From: Fen-1308 sp035319125
Lineage (GTDB): Bacteria; Nitrospirota; Thermodesulfovibrionia; Thermodesulfovibrionales; Dissulfurispiraceae
Length of the DNA: 64,000 nt
Assembly (NCBI GenBank): GCA_035319125.1
Contig: DATHDG010000012.1
Coordinates: 106,235-170,234 of the forward strand
Reading direction: 5' to 3'
Shown: positions 1 to 8,879 of the stretch, one piece after another
Layout: every line of letters starts with the position of its first letter
Numbering within the stretch: position 1 is the first letter of the stretch
Program-made: the position numbers and the translations under genes
Notes under the pieces: generated by a model
The model's database searches: none
What the model was told of the DNA's origin: nothing
The model's input: the letters and a program-made list of their open reading frames with translations, nothing else

Positions 1-544
1 GCCCTGACTTGACTCTTACAATATCTCCGGGCTTGAGTTCAACATTCTTGCTGGCATCGCCGTTAATTACATCCTTCAGCTTGACCCCGATATTTCCATC
101 TGGTCTGATTATGACAACGCTGTTCTGACTTGCGAATTCGGTGAATCCTCCTGCGCTTAATACTGCGTCTAAAGCAGTCATGCTCTTCTTATAGGGGAAT
201 AACCCAGGATTCTTAACAGCACCGACCACGCTAATATTAAACTTAACACTGTTAATTGCGGTCACTATAACGCTAACAGAGGGCGCCTTGATGTACTTTG
301 TATATTCCTTCTCCAGGAGGGTCTTTAGTTGATCAGGAGTCATGCCGCCGGCCTTAATATCCCCTATAAGAGGCACAGATATCATGCCGTCCGGTCTGAT
401 AGGCATTTGAGGCACGCTAAGCTCAGGGTTGCCCCAAACCGATATGCTTAATACGTCTGTGGGACCCATGACGAAATCTTCTCCATAAGACTTCCCGGAC
501 AGCAGTACAATAAGGGCAACTAGAAACATAGTAAATCTTTTCAT
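1..544 (-). CDS. Polysaccharide export protein (Wza/SLBB type), 3' part outside window
   Basis: This is an outer-membrane polysaccharide export protein, whose family forms the periplasmic and outer-membrane channel for capsule or exopolysaccharide. Reading the minus strand from an ATG at 544 gives 181 residues with no stop before the window edge. Residues 1-21 look like a signal peptide. Next comes a poly-export domain (a GPTDVLSISVWGNPELS-type start, then a region rich in IRPDGMISVPLIGDI), followed by an SLBB-like segment (VVGAVKNPGLFPY). A GGAGA ribosome site lies just upstream of the ATG. The length suggests only a short C-terminal part is missing. In many bacteria this family sits in exosortase/PEP-CTERM exopolysaccharide loci, but the neighbouring genes lie outside the window. 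Family assignment is firm; the polymer is unknown. Confidence 0.9.
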   Translation of the reverse strand, partial: MKRFTMFLVALIVLLSGKSYGEDFVMGPTDVLSISVWGNPELSVPQMPIRPDGMISVPLIGDIKAGGMTPDQLKTLLEKEYTKYIKAPSVSVIVTAINSVKFNISVVGAVKNPGLFPYKKSMTALDAVLSAGGFTEFASQNSVVIIRPDGNIGVKLKDVINGDASKNVELKPGDIVRVKSG

Positions 545-801
545 GGCTTCTCCTATCATGGCTATTATTTGTTCCTAACCACCTTAATGAATCTTCAATA
601 TTCTTAAATACTATCAAAACGCATCGACTTATTCAATGATGTTCCGCATACTCATACTGCGGATCACTTCTTTTTTGTCAGTTTGTGCAAAAAAATCCTC
701 AATGCTCCCAATAGCTGGCTGCGCTTTCTGAGGCGCCTTGCGCAGAGGATTTCCCCAAAAGTGTGTCCTGTTCTTCTGCCACGATGCGTCGATAAATCCC
801 A

Positions 802-1767
802 TTAAATCCTCGTTATCCTGCCGATTGCGGCTGCTATTTTCTCAAATATTGCTCCGCTGTCATGAGTGCCGGTAATGTCTATCCACTCGATAGCTTCCTC
901 CTTCCTGAACCACGTGAACTGGCGTTTGGCATAATTGCGCGAGCGTTGTTTGATCAACTCGACGGCATTCTGCATGGACAGGTCGCCTCTCAGATGCAGT
1001 ATCAGTTCTTTATATCCGATGGCCTGCAACGACGACAATTCCGACTCCCTGATTTCAGCGCCTCCTCGCCTGAGCGCTTCCGCATCGATAAGCTGAAGGA
1101 CATTTTTCACTTCGTCCACAAGTCCCATTTCGAACATCTCATTCACCCGGCGGTCGATCATTTCATACAGTTCTTTTCTGTCCCGCGTGAGGCCGATCTT
1201 GATGAAATCGCAGGACAGTTTCTCCGTATGATCCGCCTGCATCTCGGACATCGTCTTGCTGCCGGTAAGGCATACCTCCAGCGCACGCACTGTTCTCCTT
1301 ACGTCGGCAGGGGTGATAGCTGCGGCTGCGCTGGGATCGACCGATTGCAACTGTCGATAGAGCGATCCGGGTTCGGCGCTCTCTTTTTGCAGTAATTCAT
1401 CCCTCAAGTCCTTGTCTGCAGATGGTCCATGAAATATTCCCCTTGTCATAGCCTTTATATATAGTCCAGTTCCTCCCACGACAAGCGGGACGATGTTCTT
1501 CTTATGAAGCGAGGCAAAGATTTTTCTCACCTCTTCGATATACCGACCTGTGCTGTAAGTTTCCCATGGCTCCACGATGTCGATCATGTGGTGCCTGACT
1601 TGCGCCAATTCATCGGGTGAAGGCTTGGCGGTACCGATGTCCATGTGTCTATAAATCTGCATTGAATCGGCACTTACAATCTCAGTGCGGAGCGTCCGCG
1701 CAAGGAACAGCGAAGCGGCAGTTTTGCCTGCGCCGGTAGGACCGAGGATTACTATGGCACTATTCAT
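802..1767 (-). CDS. miaA: tRNA dimethylallyltransferase
   Basis: MiaA transfers a dimethylallyl group from DMAPP to N6 of A37 in tRNAs that read codons starting with U. The 321-residue product begins directly with the P-loop GPTGAGKT (residues 9-16). It contains the family segments SADSMQIYRHMDIGTAKP and GGTGLYIKA, and ends with the KRSRNYAKRQFTWFR-type region. Length is normal for the family. The gene is transcribed away from leuB, so the 88 bases between 1767 and 1856 must hold two divergent promoters. Downstream, 545-801 has no gene. It holds an inverted repeat (CTGCGC 719-724 with GCGCAG 740-745) and, on the minus strand, a run of T at about 690-697 that could end the miaA transcript. Confidence 0.96.
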   Translation of the reverse strand: MNSAIVILGPTGAGKTAASLFLARTLRTEIVSADSMQIYRHMDIGTAKPSPDELAQVRHHMIDIVEPWETYSTGRYIEEVRKIFASLHKKNIVPLVVGGTGLYIKAMTRGIFHGPSADKDLRDELLQKESAEPGSLYRQLQSVDPSAAAAITPADVRRTVRALEVCLTGSKTMSEMQADHTEKLSCDFIKIGLTRDRKELYEMIDRRVNEMFEMGLVDEVKNVLQLIDAEALRRGGAEIRESELSSLQAIGYKELILHLRGDLSMQNAVELIKQRSRNYAKRQFTWFRKEEAIEWIDITGTHDSGAIFEKIAAAIGRITRI

Positions 1768-1855
1768 TGGAATTTACAGGGGTGAAGGTTTATAATAATT
1801 GTTCATTATAGCAAACTTGCCGAGTAAAATTTATTTTATATAAAGGAGATCCATT

Positions 1856-2929
1856 ATGGGCAAAACATACAGCATTGCCGTCATCGGAGGAGATGGCACC
1901 GGTCCTGAAGTAGTTGCAGAAGGGATCAAAGTTCTTAATGCCGCATCTGCACGTTTTGGCTTCAAGCTGGATTACCATTACTTTGATTATGGAGGAGACC
2001 GATATCTCAAGACCGGCGAGGTGTTGCCGGGGGGTGCTGCCGATGAATTACGAAAATATAACGCCATATTTCTCGGTGCAATAGGGCATCCGGATGTAAA
2101 GCCGGGCATACTCGAGAAAGGCATACTTCTTAAACTGCGGTTTGAGCTTGATCAATACATAAATCTTCGACCTGTAAAGCTATATCCCGGCGTTGAATGT
2201 CCGCTTAAGGACAAGGGACCGGAGCATATAGATTTCGTTGTAGTGCGTGAGAATACTGAAGGCTTATATGCTGGTGCCGGCGGTGTGTTAAAAAAAGGCA
2301 CTCCTGACGAAGTAGCCATTCAAGAGTCGATAAATACCCGCAAGGGCGTCGAACGTTGTATCAGATTTGCCTTTGAATATTGCAAAAAAAGAAACAAGGG
2401 GAATAAACTCACTTTGTGCGGAAAAACTAATGTCCTGACCTTTGCCTTTGATCTCTGGGAACGCACATTCTATGAGGTGGCCAGAGAGTATTCAATGGTT
2501 AAGACTGATTATGCTCATGTTGATGCAACGACAATGTGGTTCGTCAAGAACCCCGAGTGGTTCGACGTAATCGTTACGGATAATATGTTTGGCGATATTA
2601 TTACTGACCTCGGCGCAATGATCCAGGGCGGTATGGGTATTGCGGCGGGAGGTAATATCAACCCTGAAGGCGTTTCAATGTTCGAGCCTATAGGAGGATC
2701 TGCCCCTAAATATACCGGAAAGAAGATCATTAATCCACTCGCCGCTATATGCGCAGGTGGAATGATGTTGGAATACCTTGGGGAAGATGCTGCAGGCAGG
2801 GTAATCGAAAAGGCAGTTATGGAAGTCACCGGCAAACATCTTAAGAGCCTTGCCGCTGGCAAGATGGGATATTCGACGACTGAAGTCGGCGATCTAGTAG
2901 CAAAGTTGGCAACTGAAATCAAGGAGTAG
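1856..2929 (+). CDS. leuB: 3-isopropylmalate dehydrogenase family protein
   Basis: This is an NAD-dependent beta-decarboxylating dehydrogenase of the isocitrate/isopropylmalate family. The best guess is LeuB, which oxidises 3-isopropylmalate to 2-oxoisocaproate in leucine synthesis. The 357-residue protein opens with IAVIGGDGTGPEVV. It has the substrate-binding RENTEGLYAGAGG segment, the catalytic Lys-containing region (CGKTNVL) and the metal-binding VTDNMFGDIITD. The cofactor loop GSAPKYTGK follows near residue 280. A strong AAAGGAG site precedes the ATG. It is followed after 3 bases by asd, an order that fits an amino-acid operon. A close relative acting on another 2-hydroxy diacid (tartrate or homoisocitrate) cannot be excluded by eye. 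Confidence 0.82.
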   Translation: MGKTYSIAVIGGDGTGPEVVAEGIKVLNAASARFGFKLDYHYFDYGGDRYLKTGEVLPGGAADELRKYNAIFLGAIGHPDVKPGILEKGILLKLRFELDQYINLRPVKLYPGVECPLKDKGPEHIDFVVVRENTEGLYAGAGGVLKKGTPDEVAIQESINTRKGVERCIRFAFEYCKKRNKGNKLTLCGKTNVLTFAFDLWERTFYEVAREYSMVKTDYAHVDATTMWFVKNPEWFDVIVTDNMFGDIITDLGAMIQGGMGIAAGGNINPEGVSMFEPIGGSAPKYTGKKIINPLAAICAGGMMLEYLGEDAAGRVIEKAVMEVTGKHLKSLAAGKMGYSTTEVGDLVAKLATEIKE

Positions 2930-2932
2930 CCT

Positions 2933-3946
2933 GTGTTGCAGAAGAAAGAAAAATATATTGTTGCTGTAGTGGGTGCTACTGGAGCAGTTGGCAATGAGAT
3001 GATTGCAACTTTGGAACAGCGCAATTTCCCTGTTAAGAAGCTGAGGCTTTTTGCCTCTGATAAGTCAGAAGGCAGGTTGCTTGATTACAGAGGAAAAAAG
3101 ATTAAAGTTGAAGCCATAGATGAGAATTCTTTCAAGGGTATCGACATCGCACTTTTCTCTGCCGGCGCCGAAAGGTCCAAGAATTGGGCACCCGTCGCCG
3201 CAAGATCAGGATGTGTAGTTATAGATAATTCCAGCCAGTGGAGGATGGATCGTGATGTTCCGCTCGTCGTGCCTGAAGTAAATCCGCATGACCTTTCCTG
3301 GCATAAAGGCATAATAGCAAACCCTAACTGTTCTACCATCCAGATGGTTGTCGCCCTGAAGCCGATTCATGACGCGGCCAGGATCATGAGGGTTGTTGTC
3401 ACTACTTTTCAGGCCGTATCAGGCACAGGCAAGAAAGCGATGGATGAACTTATGCAACAGACGGCGGACCTGATGAATTTCAGGAATGTCCAGTGCAATG
3501 TTTATCCTTATCAGATAGCTTTCAACGTGCTGCCGCAGATTGATAAATTCCTTGACAACGGGTATACGAAAGAAGAGATGAAGATGGTCAACGAGACCAG
3601 AAAGATCATGGGCGATGATTCCATCAGGGTTACTGCAACTACAGTGAGAGTTCCGGTGTTCAGGGGACACTCTGAGTCGGTAAATATCGAGACTGAGAGA
3701 AAACTCACTGCAAATCAGGTAAGAGAGGTTCTTGCTGCGGCGCCCGGTATTGTTGTTTTCGACTCGCCTGAAAAAAGCATCTATCCATTGCCTTTAAATT
3801 GTGACGGAAGGGATGAGGTGTTTGTCGGGCGAATACGTGAAGATGAGTCCATAGACAACGGGATCAATATGTGGATAGTGTCAGACAATCTCAGAAAGGG
3901 TGCTGCGCTGAACGCGGTTCAGATAGCTGAGGTTTTGATCAAATAG
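2933..3946 (+). CDS. asd: Aspartate-semialdehyde dehydrogenase
   Basis: Asd reduces aspartyl phosphate to aspartate semialdehyde, the branch point for lysine, threonine, methionine and diaminopimelate. The 337-residue product has the NADP-binding start VAVVGATGAVGNEM, the catalytic cysteine in NPNCSTIQMV, and the late RVPVFRGHSESV segment with its active-site His. The start is GTG at 2933, with AAGGAG at 2921-2926 inside the end of leuB as its ribosome site. An ATG alternative in this frame would cut into the nucleotide-binding fold. The gene is coupled to leuB (3-base gap) and followed by metK after 45 bases. Confidence 0.96.
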   Translation: MLQKKEKYIVAVVGATGAVGNEMIATLEQRNFPVKKLRLFASDKSEGRLLDYRGKKIKVEAIDENSFKGIDIALFSAGAERSKNWAPVAARSGCVVIDNSSQWRMDRDVPLVVPEVNPHDLSWHKGIIANPNCSTIQMVVALKPIHDAARIMRVVVTTFQAVSGTGKKAMDELMQQTADLMNFRNVQCNVYPYQIAFNVLPQIDKFLDNGYTKEEMKMVNETRKIMGDDSIRVTATTVRVPVFRGHSESVNIETERKLTANQVREVLAAAPGIVVFDSPEKSIYPLPLNCDGRDEVFVGRIREDESIDNGINMWIVSDNLRKGAALNAVQIAEVLIK

Positions 3947-3991
3947 GCAAAGGGTTTCAGCCTGATATAAAGATTCTAAGCGGAGGCGACT

Positions 3992-5146
3992 ATGTCGACT
4001 AAGAAGAGATACTTTTTTACTTCAGAATCAGTTACGGAGGGTCATCCGGACAAGATTGCAGACCAGATATCTGATGCTATTCTCGATACTATCCTGGGCA
4101 AGGACCCCTATTCGAGAGTTGCCTGCGAAACGCTTGTAACAACCGGCCTCGCATTTGTTGCAGGCGAGATCACAACAACGACTTATGTCGATATCCCAAC
4201 GATAGTACGCGAGACTATAAAAGACATCGGCTATACGCGCGCCAAATACGGATTTGATTATGAGACCTGCGCGGTAATCACATCCATTCACGAGCAGTCA
4301 CCTGATATAGCTATGGGCGTTGATCCCGGCGGCGCGGGAGATCAAGGTCTGATGTTCGGCTTTGCATGCAATGAAACACCGGAACTGATGCCGACTTCCA
4401 TCATGCTTGCGCATAAGCTCGCCAGACGGTTGTCCGATTGCCGTAAAGAGGACATTCTCGGCTATCTCAGGCCTGACGGCAAGACCCAGGTGACGATCGA
4501 ATATGAAGACTTCAAGCCTTTGAGGGTAGATACAATAGTCATCTCATCTCAGCACAGTCCTGACATTACACTCAAAGAAATGCGGGAAGATATAATCGAG
4601 AAGGTAATTAAGCCTGTTATTCCGAAGGAGCTCTTGGACGAGGAGAGGATAACGTATCATATTAATCCGACTGGAAGGTTTGTTGTAGGCGGTCCGATGG
4701 GCGACACTGGACTGACTGGAAGAAAGATTATAGTCGACACATATGGCGGTGTCGGCAGCCACGGAGGGGGTTGTTTCTCCGGTAAGGACGGGACAAAGGT
4801 TGATCGGTCGGGATCATATATGGGCAGATATATCGCAAAAAATCTTGTAGCCGCAGGTATCGCAGAAAGACTTGAGGTGCAAATTGCTTATGCGATCGGG
4901 GTCCCGGACCCTGTGTCGATTTTTATCGATTCATTTGGAACCGGCAAGGTGCCGGATGCCAGGATTGTCTCGCTTATCAGAGAACACTTTTCACTCACAC
5001 CTAAGTCTATTATTGAGACATTAGATCTGAGGCGTCCGATTTTCAAGAAAACGGCAGCCTACGGCCACTTCGGAAGAACTGAACCGGAATTTACCTGGGA
5101 ACGCACAGACAAGGCAGACGCACTGAAGAAAGCGGCTGGATTATAA
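3992..5146 (+). CDS. metK: S-adenosylmethionine synthetase
   Basis: MetK makes SAM from methionine and ATP. The 384-residue protein shows the family signatures: FTSESVTEGHPDKIADQISD at the N terminus, GAGDQGLMFGFA (residues 111-122 area), and the P-loop-like GGGCFSGKDGTKVDRS. The length is typical. It lies 31 bases before ahcY, so SAM production and removal of the SAH by-product are co-transcribed. The 45-base leader after asd is too short for a SAM riboswitch. A GCGGAGG-like ribosome site precedes the ATG. The nearby cluster of radical-SAM and methyltransferase genes would use this SAM, but nothing in the sequence links their regulation. Confidence 0.98.
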   Translation: MSTKKRYFFTSESVTEGHPDKIADQISDAILDTILGKDPYSRVACETLVTTGLAFVAGEITTTTYVDIPTIVRETIKDIGYTRAKYGFDYETCAVITSIHEQSPDIAMGVDPGGAGDQGLMFGFACNETPELMPTSIMLAHKLARRLSDCRKEDILGYLRPDGKTQVTIEYEDFKPLRVDTIVISSQHSPDITLKEMREDIIEKVIKPVIPKELLDEERITYHINPTGRFVVGGPMGDTGLTGRKIIVDTYGGVGSHGGGCFSGKDGTKVDRSGSYMGRYIAKNLVAAGIAERLEVQIAYAIGVPDPVSIFIDSFGTGKVPDARIVSLIREHFSLTPKSIIETLDLRRPIFKKTAAYGHFGRTEPEFTWERTDKADALKKAAGL

Positions 5147-5177
5147 ATTTCACGATTTCACGGAGCATGGAGGACAG

Positions 5178-6437
5178 ATGGCAAAGTATGACGTAAAGGA
5201 TATTAATCTTGCTAAGAAGGGGAAACTTCGCATTGAATGGGCAGCTCAAGAAATGCCTGTACTTAAGAGCATTTCAGAGCGCTTTGCCAAAGAGAAGCCG
5301 CTGCATGGCATACGAGTAGTTGCATGCCTGCATGTTACTACGGAAACCGCGTCCCTTATGGACACGCTCAAGGCAGGAGGCGCCCAAATAGCGCTTTGCG
5401 CATCGAATCCGCTTAGCACGCAGGATGACGTAGCCGCATCATTGGCAAAGAATTCCAGTATTTCAGTGTACGCTATAAAGGGTGAAGACACCCGGACGTA
5501 TTACCGGCATATAAAAGATGCTCTCTCTGTCAAGCCGCATATAACTATGGATGACGGAGCTGATGTCGTATCAACACTGCATAAGGAAGAGCAGGCCATG
5601 CTCAGGAACGTCATTGGTGGAACCGAGGAAACAACTACCGGGGTTATCAGATTGAAGGCGATGGCAGCTGATGGGGCGCTAAAATATCCTATCATTGCGG
5701 TTAATGACGCATATACCAAGCATCTTTTCGACAATCGTTACGGCACTGGCCAAAGCACTATGGACGGCATCATACGCGCAACGAACAGGCTTATAGCCGG
5801 TTCGGTTTTTGTTGTTGCAGGATACGGTTGGTGCGGCAGAGGCGTTGCAATGAGGGCCAAGGGATTAGGTGCACGCGTGATTGTCACTGAGATCGATCCG
5901 CTTAAGGCTCTTGAGGCCACGATGGACGGTTTTGAACTCATGCCCATCAAAGAAGCTGCTAAGATCGGTGATATTTTCGTCACAGCTACGGGCAACATAA
6001 GCGTTATCTCAAAGGCATGTTTTCATTTGATGAAAGACGGCGCTATTGTAGCAAACACCGGTCATTTCAATGTCGAGATCGATATAGAAGCTCTCAAGCT
6101 TATGTCTAAAGCGCAACGAGTAATAAGGGATTTCGTTGAGGAATATACTTTGAAGAACGGCCGCAGGATTTACTTGCTGGGTGAAGGACGCTTGATAAAT
6201 CTGGCAGCTGCCGAAGGGCATCCGTCTGCGGTCATGGACATGAGCTTTGCAAATCAGGCTCTTTGCGCTGAATACATGGTAAAAAATGCGAAAAAACTGC
6301 GGAACACCGTATATGGTGTTCCCGAGATTATAGACAAGGAAATAGCTAGGCTGAAATTGAAAGCCATGGGCTTGAATATTGATACTTTAACTCCGGAACA
6401 GAGGAAATACCTGAAAAGCTGGGAGATGGGCACATAG
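5178..6437 (+). CDS. ahcY: Adenosylhomocysteinase
   Basis: This enzyme hydrolyses S-adenosylhomocysteine to adenosine and homocysteine, relieving product inhibition of methyltransferases. The 419-residue protein carries the substrate-domain segments ACLHVTTETASLMDTLKAGGA, the NRYGTGQSTMDGI region, and the NAD-binding GYGWCGRGVAMRAKGLGARVIVTE. It lacks the roughly 40-residue insertion found in some bacterial forms. Near the C terminus is the conserved GRLINLAAAEGHPSAVMDMSF. The ATG follows a GGAGGA ribosome site. A rho-independent terminator at 6464-6487 ends the transcription unit. Confidence 0.97.
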   Translation: MAKYDVKDINLAKKGKLRIEWAAQEMPVLKSISERFAKEKPLHGIRVVACLHVTTETASLMDTLKAGGAQIALCASNPLSTQDDVAASLAKNSSISVYAIKGEDTRTYYRHIKDALSVKPHITMDDGADVVSTLHKEEQAMLRNVIGGTEETTTGVIRLKAMAADGALKYPIIAVNDAYTKHLFDNRYGTGQSTMDGIIRATNRLIAGSVFVVAGYGWCGRGVAMRAKGLGARVIVTEIDPLKALEATMDGFELMPIKEAAKIGDIFVTATGNISVISKACFHLMKDGAIVANTGHFNVEIDIEALKLMSKAQRVIRDFVEEYTLKNGRRIYLLGEGRLINLAAAEGHPSAVMDMSFANQALCAEYMVKNAKKLRNTVYGVPEIIDKEIARLKLKAMGLNIDTLTPEQRKYLKSWEMGT

Positions 6438-6463
6438 GTATCTGCTGATCATAGGGTTAAGCG

Positions 6464-6487
6464 GGGGCCTGTAACGGCCCCTTTTTT
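6464..6487 (+). terminator. Rho-independent terminator after ahcY
   Basis: The sequence reads GGGGCC, a six-base loop TGTAAC, GGCCCC, then six T. It begins 26 bases after the ahcY stop, so it should end the leuB-asd-metK-ahcY transcript. Confidence 0.9.
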
Positions 6488-6920
6488 GTGTTATTCCTCT
6501 TGAAATACCATTAATGGCTTGAAATAAAAACAATGGATGAAATCTTATATCAAGACAAAGATTCTTGCACAACTATGGAAGGCTCAGATATAAATCTTTG
6601 AATGTATTTGCGCACTGAATTGCTTCACAATTGTTCACAATCCCTTCATAACGGGTTCACATTAATTTGTTATTTTGCATTCATGGGAAGAAGAAAGGTG
6701 AACTCGGCATAAAGGATGAATTTGCGTTGAATCGTATGCAAAAAATTACTAAAATAAAAGTGCTGCCAATCAAAGGCAAGCCTGGCAGCCCCGGCCCTTA
6801 TAATGAATCAATTTTGCAGAAGATAAGTGAAGCGAGGCTTATAATGTATTGGGGAGAGATGCAAAATTCAAGCAAGACTTTAACGGTAATAATTACAAAC
6901 AACTGACAGGAGGTAAATAC
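6488..6920. other. Intergenic leader region before the DegP-type protease gene
   Basis: No convincing gene lies between the ahcY terminator and the protease start. A 79-codon open frame at 6667-6906 has no ribosome site and no recognisable content, so I do not call it. The region holds an inverted repeat GCTGCCA (6762-6768) and TGGCAGC (6783-6789). It also holds an A/T-rich stretch at 6590-6680 that may carry the promoter. A long leader or stress-responsive control is possible but not shown. Confidence 0.4.
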
Positions 6921-8387
6921 ATGGTGACAAAGAAAAGAGTTATGCTGATCGCAATAGCTTTTGCGATGGCGGGAGTCATAGCTGGACTTGGAATGTCGAT
7001 TGGACTGAATTTGAATTCGCCGGCATATTCGGAAGAGCCGAAGATATCAAGGGATGCAATCGATGTGCTGTCCAGAAGCGATTGGGCAATGGCGGAAGTG
7101 GCTGCAGCGGTAAAGCCCGCAGTTGTAAATATATCATCAACCAGAACAGTAAAAACGCAAGGCATGGTCAATCCATTTAATAACGACCCCTTCTTCAAGC
7201 GTTTCTTCGGAGATCAGTTCGGCGGTTTGGGACATCCGCGAGAGTTCAAACAGGCAAGCCTGGGATCGGGCGTGATTGTCGATAGAGACGGCTACATCCT
7301 TACGAATAATCACGTAGTGAAAGATGCTGATGAGATAAAGATAAGACTGGCTGATAAACGCGAATTTAAGGGCAAGGTGATCGGCACCGATCCTAAGACT
7401 GATCTGGCGGTTGTGAAGATCGAAGCCCACCGCCTGCCGATACTGAAGATTGGTGATTCCGACAAGATCAAGGTTGGCGAGACGGTATTGGCTATAGGAA
7501 CACCATTTGGCTTGAATCAGACTGTGACTTCCGGAATCGTTAGTGCTGTAGGCAGGGCAAATGTGGGCATCGCCGATTATGAGGACTTTATTCAGACTGA
7601 TGCTGCTATCAATCCCGGTAATTCAGGTGGTGCGCTAGTAAATATACATGGCGAATTGATTGGTATAAATACGGCCATTTTCAGCACTTCCGGCGGATAT
7701 CAGGGCATCGGTTTCGCGATACCGAGCAATATGGCGAAAACTGTTATGAGCAGTCTGATAAAGAGCGGAAAAGTTGTCAGAGGATGGCTTGGAGTATCTA
7801 TTCAGCCAGTAACTCCCGATCTTGCGAAGCAGTTCAATCTCAAGGAAGATGCAGGGGTGCTGGTCGGTGATGTCACTGAAGATAGTCCGGCCGAGAAGGC
7901 TGGTATTAAGCGGGGCGATGTTATCACCGAATTTAATGGGACGCAGGTTTCAGATGCCGCTGCACTTAGAAATACGGTCGCTGCCATTGCGCCAAATACT
8001 AGCGTGATAGTTAAGCTGCTGCGTGACGGCAAGCCCGTATCTATAAAGGTAAATATAGGGGAGTTACCAGTTTCTATGCAGAAATTGGGCAAAGAATATG
8101 ATAATCTATTAAAAGGAGTTCAGGTGCAGGATATATCTCCTGAGATTAGAAAAGAGCTGAATATCCCTAAACAAATAAGTGGAGTTGTTGTGACGGATAT
8201 TGATGAGAGCAGTTCTGCAGAAGGCGTATTGACACGTGGGGATGTTGTGCTACAAATTAATAAGATGGTAGTGAAGACTGTAAAGGACTATGAGAAGACA
8301 GCATCGTCGATCAAGGCCGGCGAAGATATCCTGTTGCTCATATATAGGAACGGCTCAACATTCTACGCTACTATTTCTGCCCACTAG
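6921..8387 (+). CDS. DegP/HtrA-type periplasmic serine protease
   Basis: This trypsin-like envelope protease has two PDZ domains. The family degrades or refolds damaged exported proteins. I place the start at ATG 6921, preceded by AGGAGGT at 6908-6914, giving 488 residues. A longer open frame from 6849 lacks a ribosome site and would bury the signal. Residues 1-37 form a signal peptide or anchor. The catalytic triad is His131 (TNNHVV), Asp161 (KTDLAVV) and Ser235 (GNSGGALV). PDZ1 lies near 290-370 and PDZ2 near 395-480. It stands alone between a terminator and a small unknown gene. DegP, DegQ and MucD cannot be told apart here. Confidence 0.95.
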   Translation: MVTKKRVMLIAIAFAMAGVIAGLGMSIGLNLNSPAYSEEPKISRDAIDVLSRSDWAMAEVAAAVKPAVVNISSTRTVKTQGMVNPFNNDPFFKRFFGDQFGGLGHPREFKQASLGSGVIVDRDGYILTNNHVVKDADEIKIRLADKREFKGKVIGTDPKTDLAVVKIEAHRLPILKIGDSDKIKVGETVLAIGTPFGLNQTVTSGIVSAVGRANVGIADYEDFIQTDAAINPGNSGGALVNIHGELIGINTAIFSTSGGYQGIGFAIPSNMAKTVMSSLIKSGKVVRGWLGVSIQPVTPDLAKQFNLKEDAGVLVGDVTEDSPAEKAGIKRGDVITEFNGTQVSDAAALRNTVAAIAPNTSVIVKLLRDGKPVSIKVNIGELPVSMQKLGKEYDNLLKGVQVQDISPEIRKELNIPKQISGVVVTDIDESSSAEGVLTRGDVVLQINKMVVKTVKDYEKTASSIKAGEDILLLIYRNGSTFYATISAH

Positions 8388-8548
8388 TGGCGATGCTTGA
8401 AGCTGCTATTTATAAACTGGAGTGCAGCTAAGGAAGGAAACGGGGGGTGCCCGGTGTGCGGCCGGTGCATTCCTCGTTGTATATAGCTGAAACGTTTAGG
8501 GTCGCCTTCGGATTTTACCGAACGGCAATAAAAAGAAAGGATTTTACG

Positions 8549-8845
8549 ATGATACAACCAAAGAAGAAAGATGACGAGAATATTGCCTTTAAAGATGATG
8601 AGTTGGGAGGCAATCCTCTTAGAGATGCCTTTCAGAAGGCCGAGCAGGCAGCTACAAAGAAATTTGAGGAGCCTCGCGTACTTGTCGAGTGCAGTTTTAT
8701 TATTGAGGTTGCGCAGTCTGTTGCTACAAAGGGCAAGCATGCCAACTATGTGGAGCAGCTGACTCGGAGTATGCTCGATCAGAACAAGAACATCAAGAAT
8801 ATAATTGATGTGGACGCTTTTGAACCGGAGGCTGATGGAGCGTAA
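8549..8845 (+). CDS. Small acidic protein of unknown function
   Basis: This is a 98-residue protein that I do not recognise. I start it at ATG 8549, which has an AAAGAAAGG ribosome-like site at 8532-8540. An upstream in-frame start at 8447 would add 34 residues of low-quality sequence. The N terminus is highly charged (KKKDDEN, then DDE), followed by a helical middle (AFQKAEQAATKKFEEPRVLV). It has no signal peptide, membrane segment or Cys pair. It lies 161 bases after the protease gene and 34 bases before the convergent murU-amgK stop. It looks like a real gene on codon and ribosome-site grounds only. Confidence 0.6.
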   Translation: MIQPKKKDDENIAFKDDELGGNPLRDAFQKAEQAATKKFEEPRVLVECSFIIEVAQSVATKGKHANYVEQLTRSMLDQNKNIKNIIDVDAFEPEADGA

Positions 8846-8879
8846 GCGGTATTTAAATGAATCGCACGGCGCTGGATTG

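Noticed and set aside
862..1395. 177-codon plus-strand open frame
   Set aside because: It is antisense to miaA, which has all family motifs. The frame has no ribosome site and no recognisable protein pattern.
3947..3991. SAM riboswitch ahead of metK
   Set aside because: The gap is only 45 bases inside an operon and contains no riboswitch core.
6667..6906. 79-codon open frame before the protease gene
   Set aside because: No ribosome site, no family resemblance and biased, low-quality composition. The region is better read as a leader.
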